From Anaerolineae bacterium (GTDB lineage: Bacteria; Chloroflexota; Anaerolineae; DRVO01): a stretch of DNA of 64,000 bases. The stretch is taken from contig JABLXR010000027.1 of the NCBI GenBank assembly GCA_013178015.1, positions 24,713 to 88,712 of the forward strand, read 5' to 3'. Position numbers and translations under genes: made by a program. Below, in pieces: positions 56,928 to 64,000 of the stretch. The first letter of the stretch is position 1; each line of letters begins with the position of its first letter. The notes under the pieces were generated by a model. It searched no databases, was not told the origin of the DNA, and saw only the letters and a list, made by a program, of their open reading frames with translations.

Positions 56928-58061
56928 TCAGGAGCTCAGGAGCTGACGCAGCCGACGGGCGACGATCTCCTCCTCCCCCGGTTGCAGGTTGTCGGGGTAG
57001 ACGCGAATCTCGTCCTCGTAATAGGCGTCGTAGACTCGATCGGCGCTGCGGGAGCGAGTGCGGACGGCGATACGGGGCTCGCCCTGCAGCAGGCGGTGCA
57101 CCAGGTCCTCGTACCCCAGACCCAGGGCTTCAGAGTCCCAACTCACGGCAGCCGTGGGGACCTGCTGCCCGATGCCGTAGGGCACTCTGCGCTCGGCCCG
57201 CACGTGAGGCAGGTCGGACAGGGCCGCGATGACGTGCGCCACTCGACGCTCCCAGAGCGCCATGTCGGCCTCATGGTCCCGCTCCAGGTAGAGCTCGACC
57301 GCTCGCACCAGGCCGGCGATGTCCTCCTTACTGGCCTTCATGGGCCGACCAATGGACTGGTGGGGGTTGTCGTTCAGACGGCAGGCCTCGACCAGGCCGG
57401 CACGCCCCAGAATGAGGCCGCTGGACTGAGGGCCGCGGATGGCCTTGCCCCCACTGAAGGTCACCAGGTCGGCACCTTCGTCCAGGAACCGACGGAAGTT
57501 CTCCAGCGGAGGCACTTGCGCAGCCCCGTCCACCATCAGGGGCACCCCGGCCCCGTGGGCCACCTCAGCCACCTGGGCCAGCGGGAGGCTTTCCCCGCGC
57601 TCGAAGCGCCCAGCGGTGTAGTAGATGGCGGCCACCGTACCGTCTATCGCCGCCGCCAGGGCCTCGGGGTCAGGGTCGACCGGGATCAGCGTCCCTCCTG
57701 CTTCGCGTACCGCCTGGTCGAAGGGGTTGCGGTGGGCGCGGAAGTAGAGGAAGCGATTGGGCATGCCTGTGGTGTCAGGCAGTTGGCGAATCCGGGCCGG
57801 ATCGGTTGAGGCCATGCAGGCGGCCGCCATGACGGCGATACCCGCGGCCGCGCCCGAACACACGTGAGCTGCCTCCACGCCGATGAGCGTGGCGATGCGT
57901 CTGCCTGCTGCCAGGTGCAGCTCGTTGAGGTCCACGAAGGCGCGGGCGGCCTCGGCCATGGCCTCGACCACCTCGGGAGGCATGAGCGAACCACCCAGGA
58001 CGGTCACCGGGCCGGAAGCATTGATGAGAGGTCGTACTCCTAACTTGGCGTAGATGTCCAA
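56928..58061 (-). CDS. SelA-like PLP-dependent enzyme (DgaE-type)
   Basis: The 377-residue protein belongs to the L-seryl-tRNA(Sec) selenium transferase-like PLP family: VRPLINASGPVTVLGGSLMPPEVVEAM, HVCSGAAAGIAVMAAACMA, LMVDGAAQVPP (Asp178 for the pyridine nitrogen) and the Schiff-base Lys206 in TFSGGKAIRGPQSSGLILGR. At about 377 residues it is shorter than true SelA (about 460) and no selenocysteine genes are near, so it is more likely a DgaE-type amino-sugar-acid ammonia-lyase or related enzyme. It is 57 bases downstream of a creatininase-family gene in the same direction. Confidence 0.85.
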   Translation of the reverse strand: MDIYAKLGVRPLINASGPVTVLGGSLMPPEVVEAMAEAARAFVDLNELHLAAGRRIATLIGVEAAHVCSGAAAGIAVMAAACMASTDPARIRQLPDTTGMPNRFLYFRAHRNPFDQAVREAGGTLIPVDPDPEALAAAIDGTVAAIYYTAGRFERGESLPLAQVAEVAHGAGVPLMVDGAAQVPPLENFRRFLDEGADLVTFSGGKAIRGPQSSGLILGRAGLVEACRLNDNPHQSIGRPMKASKEDIAGLVRAVELYLERDHEADMALWERRVAHVIAALSDLPHVRAERRVPYGIGQQVPTAAVSWDSEALGLGYEDLVHRLLQGEPRIAVRTRSRSADRVYDAYYEDEIRVYPDNLQPGEEEIVARRLRQLLSS

Positions 58062-58118
58062 TCCAGTGCGCTCCTTGTGAATCTGTCGGTGCGGAACCGA
58101 GCCCGGGGTCCAGCCCGG

Positions 58119-58937
58119 TCAATGCGCGTGAGAGCCGAACTCGCGGTAGTGGCGGCGGGGCTGGGAATGGAGTTCGCGTACCACCTGCTCCAGCCGCTCG
58201 GCGGCCAGTAGGAAGATGCGCTCGCCCTTTTCTGCCGAGGCCACGGTAGCGTCGCCCATGGTGCCAGTGTGGTCGCGGGTATCGCGCCGGCGTTCGGCGA
58301 ATCGGGCGAAGGAGCGCAGCTCGGGGCTGAAGGGGTTGGGAAAGACGTCGGCGTTGATGCGACCTCGGTCTATCAGGTGCTGGCGTAAGTAGAGCTGTAC
58401 TGAGGTCTCCCATTCGCCACCGTGCCCGACGCTCCCCGCGTCGGCTTCGCTCCAGGTGGCCATCTCCGGCTCCACGGACTGCCACCAACTGTAGGCCACC
58501 AGGAAGATGTCTTCCTCAGAGAGGGTATCGCGTACCACGCGGTTGGGTGCGTCGTTGCCGCCGTGGCCATTGACCACCACGATGCGGTGAAAGCCGTTGT
58601 CATGGATGCTGCGACACACATCGCCGAGCAACTGAAGATAGGTCTCGGGCCGAAGGCTGATGGTACCGGGGAAGCCCTTGTTGTAGTGGGCCAGCCCGAA
58701 CCACACCGGCGGGGCTACCAGGACGGGGAACTCCGTGACCCGCTGGGCGACTCGTACGGCCAGGTGCAGCGGGATGGAGATGTCCACGTCGGCGGGGCAG
58801 TGAGGCCCGTGTTGCTCGATGGAACCCGTGGGCACAATCACGACGGGATGCCGACGCAGGGCCTCGTCGAACTCGTGGCGCCATAGCTCCTGCCACAGGA
58901 TCTTGCGATTGGTGCCATCGTACGAGAACTGGAACAA
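58119..58937 (-). CDS. creatininase-family amidohydrolase (2)
   Basis: The 272-residue protein has the metal ligands in VIVPTGSIEQHGPHCPADVDISI, VVVNGHGGNDAPNRVV and SVGHGGEWETSVQLY. It differs clearly from the copy at 35236-36042. It is the first gene of a unit with the SelA-like enzyme and is divergent from the enolase-superfamily gene, suggesting one catabolic cluster. The substrate is unknown. Confidence 0.9.
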   Translation of the reverse strand: MFQFSYDGTNRKILWQELWRHEFDEALRRHPVVIVPTGSIEQHGPHCPADVDISIPLHLAVRVAQRVTEFPVLVAPPVWFGLAHYNKGFPGTISLRPETYLQLLGDVCRSIHDNGFHRIVVVNGHGGNDAPNRVVRDTLSEEDIFLVAYSWWQSVEPEMATWSEADAGSVGHGGEWETSVQLYLRQHLIDRGRINADVFPNPFSPELRSFARFAERRRDTRDHTGTMGDATVASAEKGERIFLLAAERLEQVVRELHSQPRRHYREFGSHAH

Positions 58938-59217
58938 GCTCCCCCCTGTTCGGCTGACTTGTCAGGCTGCTGCGCCCATGATTGACTCAAGGCTGGCCTT
59001 CGTCAAGCAAGGCCACGATGAACCGCAGACGGAGCCGATGGGAGGCTGACCAACGCTGATCGAGGATAGGGGGACCAGCACAGTATCAGCATCATCTACG
59101 CCTCATGCTGGTCTACGCTACCAGGAGGCTGGACTAAGGGTCTTGGGGCTGCTAGGCTGGGGCCACCACCCCGCCCGCCCCACGCGGGCGGAACCACGCA
59201 TGCACTTGGAGTTGGCC
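58938..59217. other. divergent promoter region with a GCTGATC-type repeat (family D)
   Basis: CCAACGCTGATCGAGGATAG near 59051 and ATCATCTACGCCTCATGCTG near 59090 resemble the family D repeat at 37990. Promoters for the leftward creatininase and rightward enolase-type genes must lie here, but none is clear. Confidence 0.4.
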
Positions 59218-60621
59218 ATGGGCAAGAGCACTGACGTGCGCGTAGTGGGAGCTTCGCTCTACCTGCTGCCGGTGGAGACCAGGGTGCCCCTGAAGTTCGG
59301 ACCGGAGACGCTGACCGCCGTGACCTGCGCCCGGGCGCAGGTCACGGCGGTGGCCGACCGACAGGGCCGAGAGGCTGTGGGCTGGGGAGAAACCCCTCTG
59401 AGTGTCCAGTGGGTCTGGCCTAGTGCTCTCTCGTACCAGGAGCGGCACGAGGAGTTGGTCAGGCTGTGCCGGGACCTGACGGTTGAGTGGGCCGGATTCG
59501 AGGCACGCGGACACCCCATCGAGGTGGGCCACGCCTTCCAGCAGCAGGTACTGCCGGGCTCGCTGGAGCAGATCAACCGAGAGCGCGGGCAGGGCGCAGA
59601 GCCGATGCCTTGGTTGGCAGCCCTGGTGTGCTGCTCGCCTTTCGACATAGCCTTGCACGATGCCTACGGCAAGCTGGTGGGGCGACCCGTCTACGAGACC
59701 TATGGGCCGGACTTCATGAATGCCGACCTCTCCGCCTATCTGTCCCCGGCCAAGGGGGCGGACGTCAGTTTCGATGGCCGCTACCCCCGGGACTACCTAG
59801 TCTATCCCCGGCCAGACCGCCTGCGGGCCTGGCACCTGGTGGGGGGACTCGACCCGCTGGAGCCATCGGATCTCACCGGCAGCGAGCCGGACGACGGCTA
59901 TCCCGTGCTCCTGCCGGACTGGATCGAGCGGGATGGGCTGAAGTGCCTCAAGGTCAAGCTGCGAGGCAACGATGCGGCCTGGGACTATGACCGGCTGGTG
60001 CGGGTGGGCATGATCGGTGAGGAGCAGGGTGTGGAATGGCTGTCGCCGGACTTCAACTGCACCGTCACCGATCCCGCCTACGTAAACGACATCCTGGACC
60101 GCCTGCGCGACGAGCACCCTCGCATCTATGGCATGGTCCTATACGTGGAGCAGCCGTTCCCCTATGAGCTGGAGAAGCACCCCATTGACGTCCACAGCGT
60201 GTCGGCGCGCAAGCCGCTGTTCATGGACGAGAGCGCCCACGACTGGCACCTGGTGAAGCTGGGGCGAGACCTCGGGTGGACGGGGGTAGCCCTCAAGACC
60301 TGCAAGACTCAGACCGGAGCCCTGCTCAGCCTATGCTGGGCCAAGGCCCACGGTATGACCCTAATGGTGCAGGACCTGACCAATCCCATGTTGGCCCAGG
60401 TGACCCACGTGCTCCTGGCTGCCCACGCCGGGACCATCATGGGGGTGGAGACCAACTCCATGCAGTTCTACCCCGAGGCCTCGAATGCGGAGGCGAAGGT
60501 GCATCCGGGCCTGTACCAGCGCCGGAACGGCGAAGTGGACCTCTCCACCATCCGAGGGGCCGGCTTCGGCTACCGGCTCGAGGAGATCGAGAGGGAACTA
60601 CCCGAACCGGTAGTCTGGTAG
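59218..60621 (+). CDS. enolase-superfamily (mandelate racemase/muconate lactonizing-like) enzyme
   Basis: The 467-residue protein has the capping domain then the barrel with acid/base and metal residues in order: CLKVKLRGND (KxK on strand 2), WLSPDFNCTVTDP (metal Asp), LYVEQPFPYEL (metal Glu), PLFMDESAHDW (third acidic ligand) and VALKTCKTQTGALLSLCWAK (Lys of strand 6). It abstracts a proton alpha to a carboxylate, as a sugar-acid dehydratase or racemase would. It is longer than typical members (about 360-400) with an insertion near residues 180-245. ATG 59218 has GGAG six bases upstream. The divergent neighbours are creatininase and SelA-like genes. Confidence 0.88.
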   Translation: MGKSTDVRVVGASLYLLPVETRVPLKFGPETLTAVTCARAQVTAVADRQGREAVGWGETPLSVQWVWPSALSYQERHEELVRLCRDLTVEWAGFEARGHPIEVGHAFQQQVLPGSLEQINRERGQGAEPMPWLAALVCCSPFDIALHDAYGKLVGRPVYETYGPDFMNADLSAYLSPAKGADVSFDGRYPRDYLVYPRPDRLRAWHLVGGLDPLEPSDLTGSEPDDGYPVLLPDWIERDGLKCLKVKLRGNDAAWDYDRLVRVGMIGEEQGVEWLSPDFNCTVTDPAYVNDILDRLRDEHPRIYGMVLYVEQPFPYELEKHPIDVHSVSARKPLFMDESAHDWHLVKLGRDLGWTGVALKTCKTQTGALLSLCWAKAHGMTLMVQDLTNPMLAQVTHVLLAAHAGTIMGVETNSMQFYPEASNAEAKVHPGLYQRRNGEVDLSTIRGAGFGYRLEEIERELPEPVVW

Positions 60622-60685
60622 AACGCTGATGACGCTGATGGGACGCCGATCTGCGCTGATCAAAGAGAGAACGACAGAAGGTCAG
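60622..60685. repeat. GCTGATC-type repeat fragment (family D)
   Basis: AACGCTGATGACGCTGATGG then CGCCGATCTGCGCTGATCAA and an inverted GGTCAGCG follow the enolase-type stop immediately. This resembles the hairpin at 37990-38038 and may act as its 3' end signal. Confidence 0.55.
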
Positions 60686-60905
60686 CGTGAAAGGGCGCGC
60701 CGGGACAAGCCTGGCCAATCTCGTGAACTGAGAGGCGTTCACCATGTGGAGTGCCCGTTTGGCATGCGGCCCTGCTAGCGTCGGCGGGAGTAATCCTGCT
60801 GGCGGCGAAGCCTGGCAGAGGCGAAGGCGTGAGCCGTAGCCCGAGCGAACCCGTTTCGGCCTCGTCACGCTGACAACGGTGGCCAGCCTTCCTGATAAGG
60901 TGAAG

Positions 60906-62015
60906 CCTAGACGCCTGATGCATATTGGCTGATGGTGGCCGACGGACAGAACGGGCAGGAAGGTTGCGAGTGCTAGTAGCCCAGACCCGTATCAGGGGTG
61001 CTGGCATGGAACTCGAAACCTTCCTGACCACATTTCACGTTGTCATCGATGATCTCTACAAGGAGCATGTGCTGCCCAAGATGCCATCCCGGGGTGGCCC
61101 GCCTGCCAGACTCAGCGACAGTGAGGCGCCTTGCCTTGGCCCGGCGGCCCAGTGGCGAGTGGGCGTGCCTTGGCGGGGTGAGCGTGGCTTTGTGCGCTAC
61201 GCCTGCAAGCACCTGCGCCACCCCTTTCCCGGCATGGCCAGCCAAACTCCCTTCAACCGCCGCCTGTGGGGCGCTTTCATCTTGATCGGGCAGGCAGTGG
61301 CCCAGCATGCCCCCACTGAGGAGTGTGAGATGATCGACTGCGTCCCCGTGCCCATCGCCCGCGGCGCTCGGTCCTTCCACCCGGGCTGGCTCAGTGATAT
61401 CGCCCGCCGAGGCAAGGGTGGCAACGACGGTTTCTTCCATGGCCTGCGTCTCCTCCTGGCGGTCAGTGCCAGGGGTCTCATCACGGGCTGGACCATGGCC
61501 AGTGGGAACGTGCAAGACCGGCGGCTGGCGGAACTGCTCCTGTCAAGCCGCGCTGCCATGCCCCAGTTAGTGGACCCAACCCAGGCGGAGGGCATGCCGC
61601 GCCTGGCTCCGCCCCAAGAGTGGGTGGGGCCGGTGCAGAGCTGCGGCACTGACCAAGAGCGGCTTATCGTCGCCGACCTGGGCTCTGGTGGTGATGACTG
61701 GCACGGCCGCTGGCAAGATGACTATGGCGCCACCGAGCTCACAACACCAGAGTGTGATCGCCGCTTCGCCAGACGCTGGTTCAGCACCATTCGCCAGGCC
61801 ATCGAGACCGCCTTCGCCAACTTGTGCGGCAGCTTCGGCCTGCACTCTCCCCAAGCCCACACCCGCTGGGAGCTGCTTGCCCGAGTCGCTGCCAGAATGG
61901 CCGCCTACAACGTCGGCATCTTGCTCAACCGCCTTAGCGGCCGCCCCGACCTGGCCATTCCCACCCTCATCTGCTGATCGGGCTGCGCTGCCTCCATATG
62001 CATCAGGCGTCTAGG
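60906..62015 (+). mobile_element. insertion sequence with perfect 20-bp terminal inverted repeats
   Basis: CCTAGACGCCTGATGCATAT (60906-60925) is exactly repeated in inverted orientation at 61996-62015. The 1110-base element encodes one transposase. The flanks show no obvious target duplication. It lies in the gap between the enolase-type gene and the convergent subtilase gene, not clearly interrupting a coding frame. The perfect ends and intact transposase suggest recent activity. Confidence 0.92.
61006..61977 (+). CDS. DDE transposase, IS982-like
   Basis: The 323-residue transposase opens LETFLTTFHVVIDDLYKEHV and has the IS982-type catalytic stretch EMIDCVPVPIARGARSFHPG (Asp of the DDE set), GGNDGFFHGLRLLLAV, VADLGSGGDDWHGRW and ARRWFSTIRQAIETAFANLCGSFGL with a late Glu. 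ATG 61006 has GGGG upstream; an in-frame alternative at 60925 would begin at the edge of the terminal repeat. The family assignment is by pattern only. Confidence 0.8.
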   Translation: MELETFLTTFHVVIDDLYKEHVLPKMPSRGGPPARLSDSEAPCLGPAAQWRVGVPWRGERGFVRYACKHLRHPFPGMASQTPFNRRLWGAFILIGQAVAQHAPTEECEMIDCVPVPIARGARSFHPGWLSDIARRGKGGNDGFFHGLRLLLAVSARGLITGWTMASGNVQDRRLAELLLSSRAAMPQLVDPTQAEGMPRLAPPQEWVGPVQSCGTDQERLIVADLGSGGDDWHGRWQDDYGATELTTPECDRRFARRWFSTIRQAIETAFANLCGSFGLHSPQAHTRWELLARVAARMAAYNVGILLNRLSGRPDLAIPTLIC

Positions 62016-62276
62016 AGCGACACGGCCCGTGCGGTTAGGGAGTGGTCGATCCTCTCCCTCGGCCGCGGTCCCTCTACCCGCCCAAGGACTGCTCCCATCC
62101 TAACCCAGAAAGGCGCACTTGGAGCCATCTAAACAAGAACGTGGCGGCCAACCGGCTCTACGCCTTCATGTCCGACCTGCTGGTGCAGGTCCACGCCCCC
62201 TTTTTGGCGGAGGTAACTCTCACACAGGTTCCACTTCTGGCGACTGCGCCAACGACGGAGGCTACTTCTTTGGTAC

Positions 62277-63635
62277 CTACTCTGCCGCAAGTCCATGGTT
62301 GTGGTGGGTCAGCCGCAGGCGTGCCGTGACAGCCTTGTCAGGGCCGTTCAGGTCAAGCACGCAGACCTGTGCATACAGGACGTCGGCACCATTCCAGTCG
62401 GCAAGCTCTATTTGGGCGCTTGACTTCTCGAGGCCGGTCACAGGAAGTATCGCGTGTCCGAGCTGACGGACCAGAAGAATATGAGGCTTGTCTCTTGAGG
62501 CTGCCGGGTCGGCCGGTTGGCAGGGATTGCCGTTGTAGACGGTCACCAGAGCCCTGGCCACGTCGAACACACCCCGGTTGCTTATGTCCAAAAGCAGGCG
62601 CGGCCTTCCGTCGTGATCGTCGAGCCGTGCAACCGGATCGATTGCCAGTCTCTGGGTCAACTGGCTGTCCTTGAGCGAGACAGCGGCAGACGCGTCCAGA
62701 ATGCCATGGCCCAGGTATCGGTCCCACCCTACCCCCCTGGCGGTGTTGCGCATCACTTGTCGCACTTGCTCACCGGTGAACCCTGGATACTGAGAGAACA
62801 CAAGCGCGGCCACTCCACCGGCGAAGCCAGAGGCCATGCAGCCGCCGCTCATGAAGATGTAGTTGTCATCCCCGCCGGTCCCTCTCACCTGTTCGCCCTC
62901 CCCCTGGTCCCGTGAGCCAGACGGAGCCGTCACCTCGACGTAGTCCGAATCGGGGGCGATGTTGGCAGCCACGCCCTGTCGGCTGCTGGAGCCCACGGCC
63001 ATCACGGCATCCAGCGCCGGCACAGCTGCCGCCACCCGCCGGCCGCGGTTGTCACAGACCCCTTTGACTATGAGGCAGCCGGCGCTGTAGGCCTGTTCGT
63101 AGGCGCGCCGTAGTCGCGGGTTGTCGTGGGGGTAGGCAAAGTCCGTGCCCTGGTAGAACCAGGGAGTCCCAGTCTCTGACTGACCGTGGATGTAGCCGTG
63201 CGGCTCCACTATCACCTTGGCCCCGTGCTCAACAGCGTAGTCTACGGCTCGCCACCAGCTCTCTGTTTGGCCCGTAGCGTAGCCCACCCGCAGGACCATG
63301 ATGGGGCACTCTGGGGCCACTGCTGCCACCTCGCCCACCACGAAGGAGTGGTGGCCGCGCAGGTTCTCAGAGGACTCTTCGCCTGGGCCGGCGTACTCCA
63401 GGGATGCGTCACCATCGGCGAAGTCCCACCCGTGGATATCGCCTCTAGTCGGCCTGGGGTTCACCCACAGATGGCCTCGGTGGTCGGGGTGGGGCCGGTA
63501 GCCCAGGTCCGACACCGCCACCACGACACAGCGGTCACCCCGGGTGATCTGATGAGCCTCTGGCACACGCAACTGCTCCAGCGCCCAGGCATACGGTGGT
63601 TCTGGCGCCTCCGATCTCGGTCTACTCCCCATCAC
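62277..63635 (-). CDS. subtilisin-like (S8) protein with Cys at the catalytic Ser position
   Basis: The 452-residue protein has the S8 core: Asp43 in VVAVSDLGYRPHPDHRGH, His95 in GHHSFVVGEVAAVAPE and, where subtilases have GTSMAAP, the sequence MSGGCMASGFAGG with Cys266. The oxyanion Asn region reads VIVEPHGYIHG, also unusual. About 120 residues of beta-rich C-terminal domain follow. It has no signal peptide and no propeptide. It may be inactive, a cysteine protease, or a binding protein. It converges on the insertion sequence. Confidence 0.82.
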   Translation of the reverse strand: MMGSRPRSEAPEPPYAWALEQLRVPEAHQITRGDRCVVVAVSDLGYRPHPDHRGHLWVNPRPTRGDIHGWDFADGDASLEYAGPGEESSENLRGHHSFVVGEVAAVAPECPIMVLRVGYATGQTESWWRAVDYAVEHGAKVIVEPHGYIHGQSETGTPWFYQGTDFAYPHDNPRLRRAYEQAYSAGCLIVKGVCDNRGRRVAAAVPALDAVMAVGSSSRQGVAANIAPDSDYVEVTAPSGSRDQGEGEQVRGTGGDDNYIFMSGGCMASGFAGGVAALVFSQYPGFTGEQVRQVMRNTARGVGWDRYLGHGILDASAAVSLKDSQLTQRLAIDPVARLDDHDGRPRLLLDISNRGVFDVARALVTVYNGNPCQPADPAASRDKPHILLVRQLGHAILPVTGLEKSSAQIELADWNGADVLYAQVCVLDLNGPDKAVTARLRLTHHNHGLAAE

Positions 63636-63722
63636 CCTCGCCTGCCTGTAGTGACAACGTGCCCGGGGAACCGCAGCAGGGCCCTCACGGCATTCCCAGT
63701 CTGGTCAGCGCAGATAGCTCCC

Positions 63723-64000
63723 CTATGCCCGGTTTCTGTCCGCCACCGTCCGCACGATCTCCGCCGCCAACTCGCAGTGCTCGGGCTGATACCGGGCACA
63801 GATACTGGACCAGCGGATGAAGTTGGCCAAGAAGGCTTGGGCGTTGGGGCAGTCCTCTCCCCGGTAGCGGTACTCCCGCGAGGCCGGGGGCATGGAGTAG
63901 GGGTACTCCTTGCTCTCCGCCTGCCGCTGCAGGAAGGTGCAGGCCTCGGGCATGAGGTAGTAGCGACCCAAACCCGCCCCGGGAATCCCTTCTTCCGCCA
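63723..64000 (-). CDS. DegT/DnrJ/EryC1-type aminotransferase, C-terminal part (partial)
   Basis: The frame stays open to the right edge, so the N-terminal part lies outside. The visible 92 residues include AEEGIPGAGLGRYYLMPEAC, FLQRQAESKEYPY, DCPNAQAFLANFIRW and ARYQPEHCELAAEIVRTVAD, which match the C-terminal end of DegT-family PLP aminotransferases that make amino sugars. The catalytic Lys is not in the window, so the call depends on tail similarity alone. Confidence 0.65.
   Translation of the reverse strand, partial: AEEGIPGAGLGRYYLMPEACTFLQRQAESKEYPYSMPPASREYRYRGEDCPNAQAFLANFIRWSSICARYQPEHCELAAEIVRTVADRNRA

Noticed and set aside
56928..58061. True selenocysteine synthase SelA
   Set aside because: The protein is too short, and no selB or tRNA-Sec is seen nearby; DgaE-type enzymes share the fold.
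1..64000. tRNA or rRNA genes
   Set aside because: I looked through the intergenic gaps for the T-loop pattern GGTTCGA and for conserved rRNA blocks and found none; a covariance-model search would be needed to exclude them fully.

Overview
The window is a GC-rich bacterial chromosome segment. Densely packed operons alternate with short intergenic stretches full of dispersed palindromic repeats. The gene mix best fits a Chloroflexota bacterium, perhaps Anaerolineae-related: cbb3-type oxidase with a multiheme subunit, a group-II-like ECF transporter, many Gfo/Idh/MocA oxidoreductases, creatininase-family proteins, tungsten aldehyde:ferredoxin oxidoreductase, clostripain-type protease and DUF433/DUF5615 pairs. 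This assignment is inferred from gene content; no rRNA or tRNA gene was found to confirm it.

Layout. 0-3.1 kb: two convergent signal-transduction genes, a hybrid histidine kinase and an HTH/ATPase-like/receiver protein, whose ends overlap. 3.7-12.1 kb: an esterase, then a minus-strand respiratory operon (CcoN, pentaheme CcoO-like fusion, CcoS-like, two small proteins, CcoI/CopA-type copper ATPase) ending in a frameshifted methyltransferase. 12.5-19.4 kb: split transketolase, membrane protein, SIMPL protein, two Hsp20s, a sugar isomerase-like protein, a PIN toxin-antitoxin pair and a DUF1801 protein. 19.5-24.2 kb: two Gfo/Idh dehydrogenases, a sulfotransferase and a sulfatase-fold enzyme.

24.5-30.5 kb is the most striking part. 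A consensus sigma-70 promoter drives a cobalamin riboswitch, followed by a surface protein of prenyltransferase-like alpha/alpha repeats, a surface protein with a transcobalamin-like (DUF4430-type) beta domain, then EcfT, a fused double EcfA and a CbrT-like S component. The two surface proteins look like the two halves of animal intrinsic factor/transcobalamin encoded as separate anchored proteins beside a B12 ECF transporter.

30.6-43 kb: Ada-like DNA repair protein, HEPN-MNT pair, DUF1638, RNase HI, MFS transporter, creatininase plus flavin reductase, Gfo/Idh, slipin plus NfeD, a DUF433-DUF5615 pair and a Gly/Met-rich secreted protein. 43-51 kb: TIGR04076-type protein, aldehyde:ferredoxin oxidoreductase, an insertion sequence with doubled ends and a frameshifted transposase, TldE/PmbA and a clostripain-like protease. 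51.7-56.1 kb: a four-gene operon alternating BtrH/C39-like proteins with stand-alone GyrI-like domains, of unknown function. 56.5-64 kb: DUF3795, SelA-like PLP enzyme, creatininase, enolase-superfamily enzyme, a second insertion sequence with perfect 20-bp ends, a subtilase with Cys in place of the catalytic Ser, and the end of a DegT-type aminotransferase.

At least five families of intergenic repeats recur. Some form the likely terminators between convergent genes, some supply stop codons, and one palindrome lies inside a coding region of the B12 operon.
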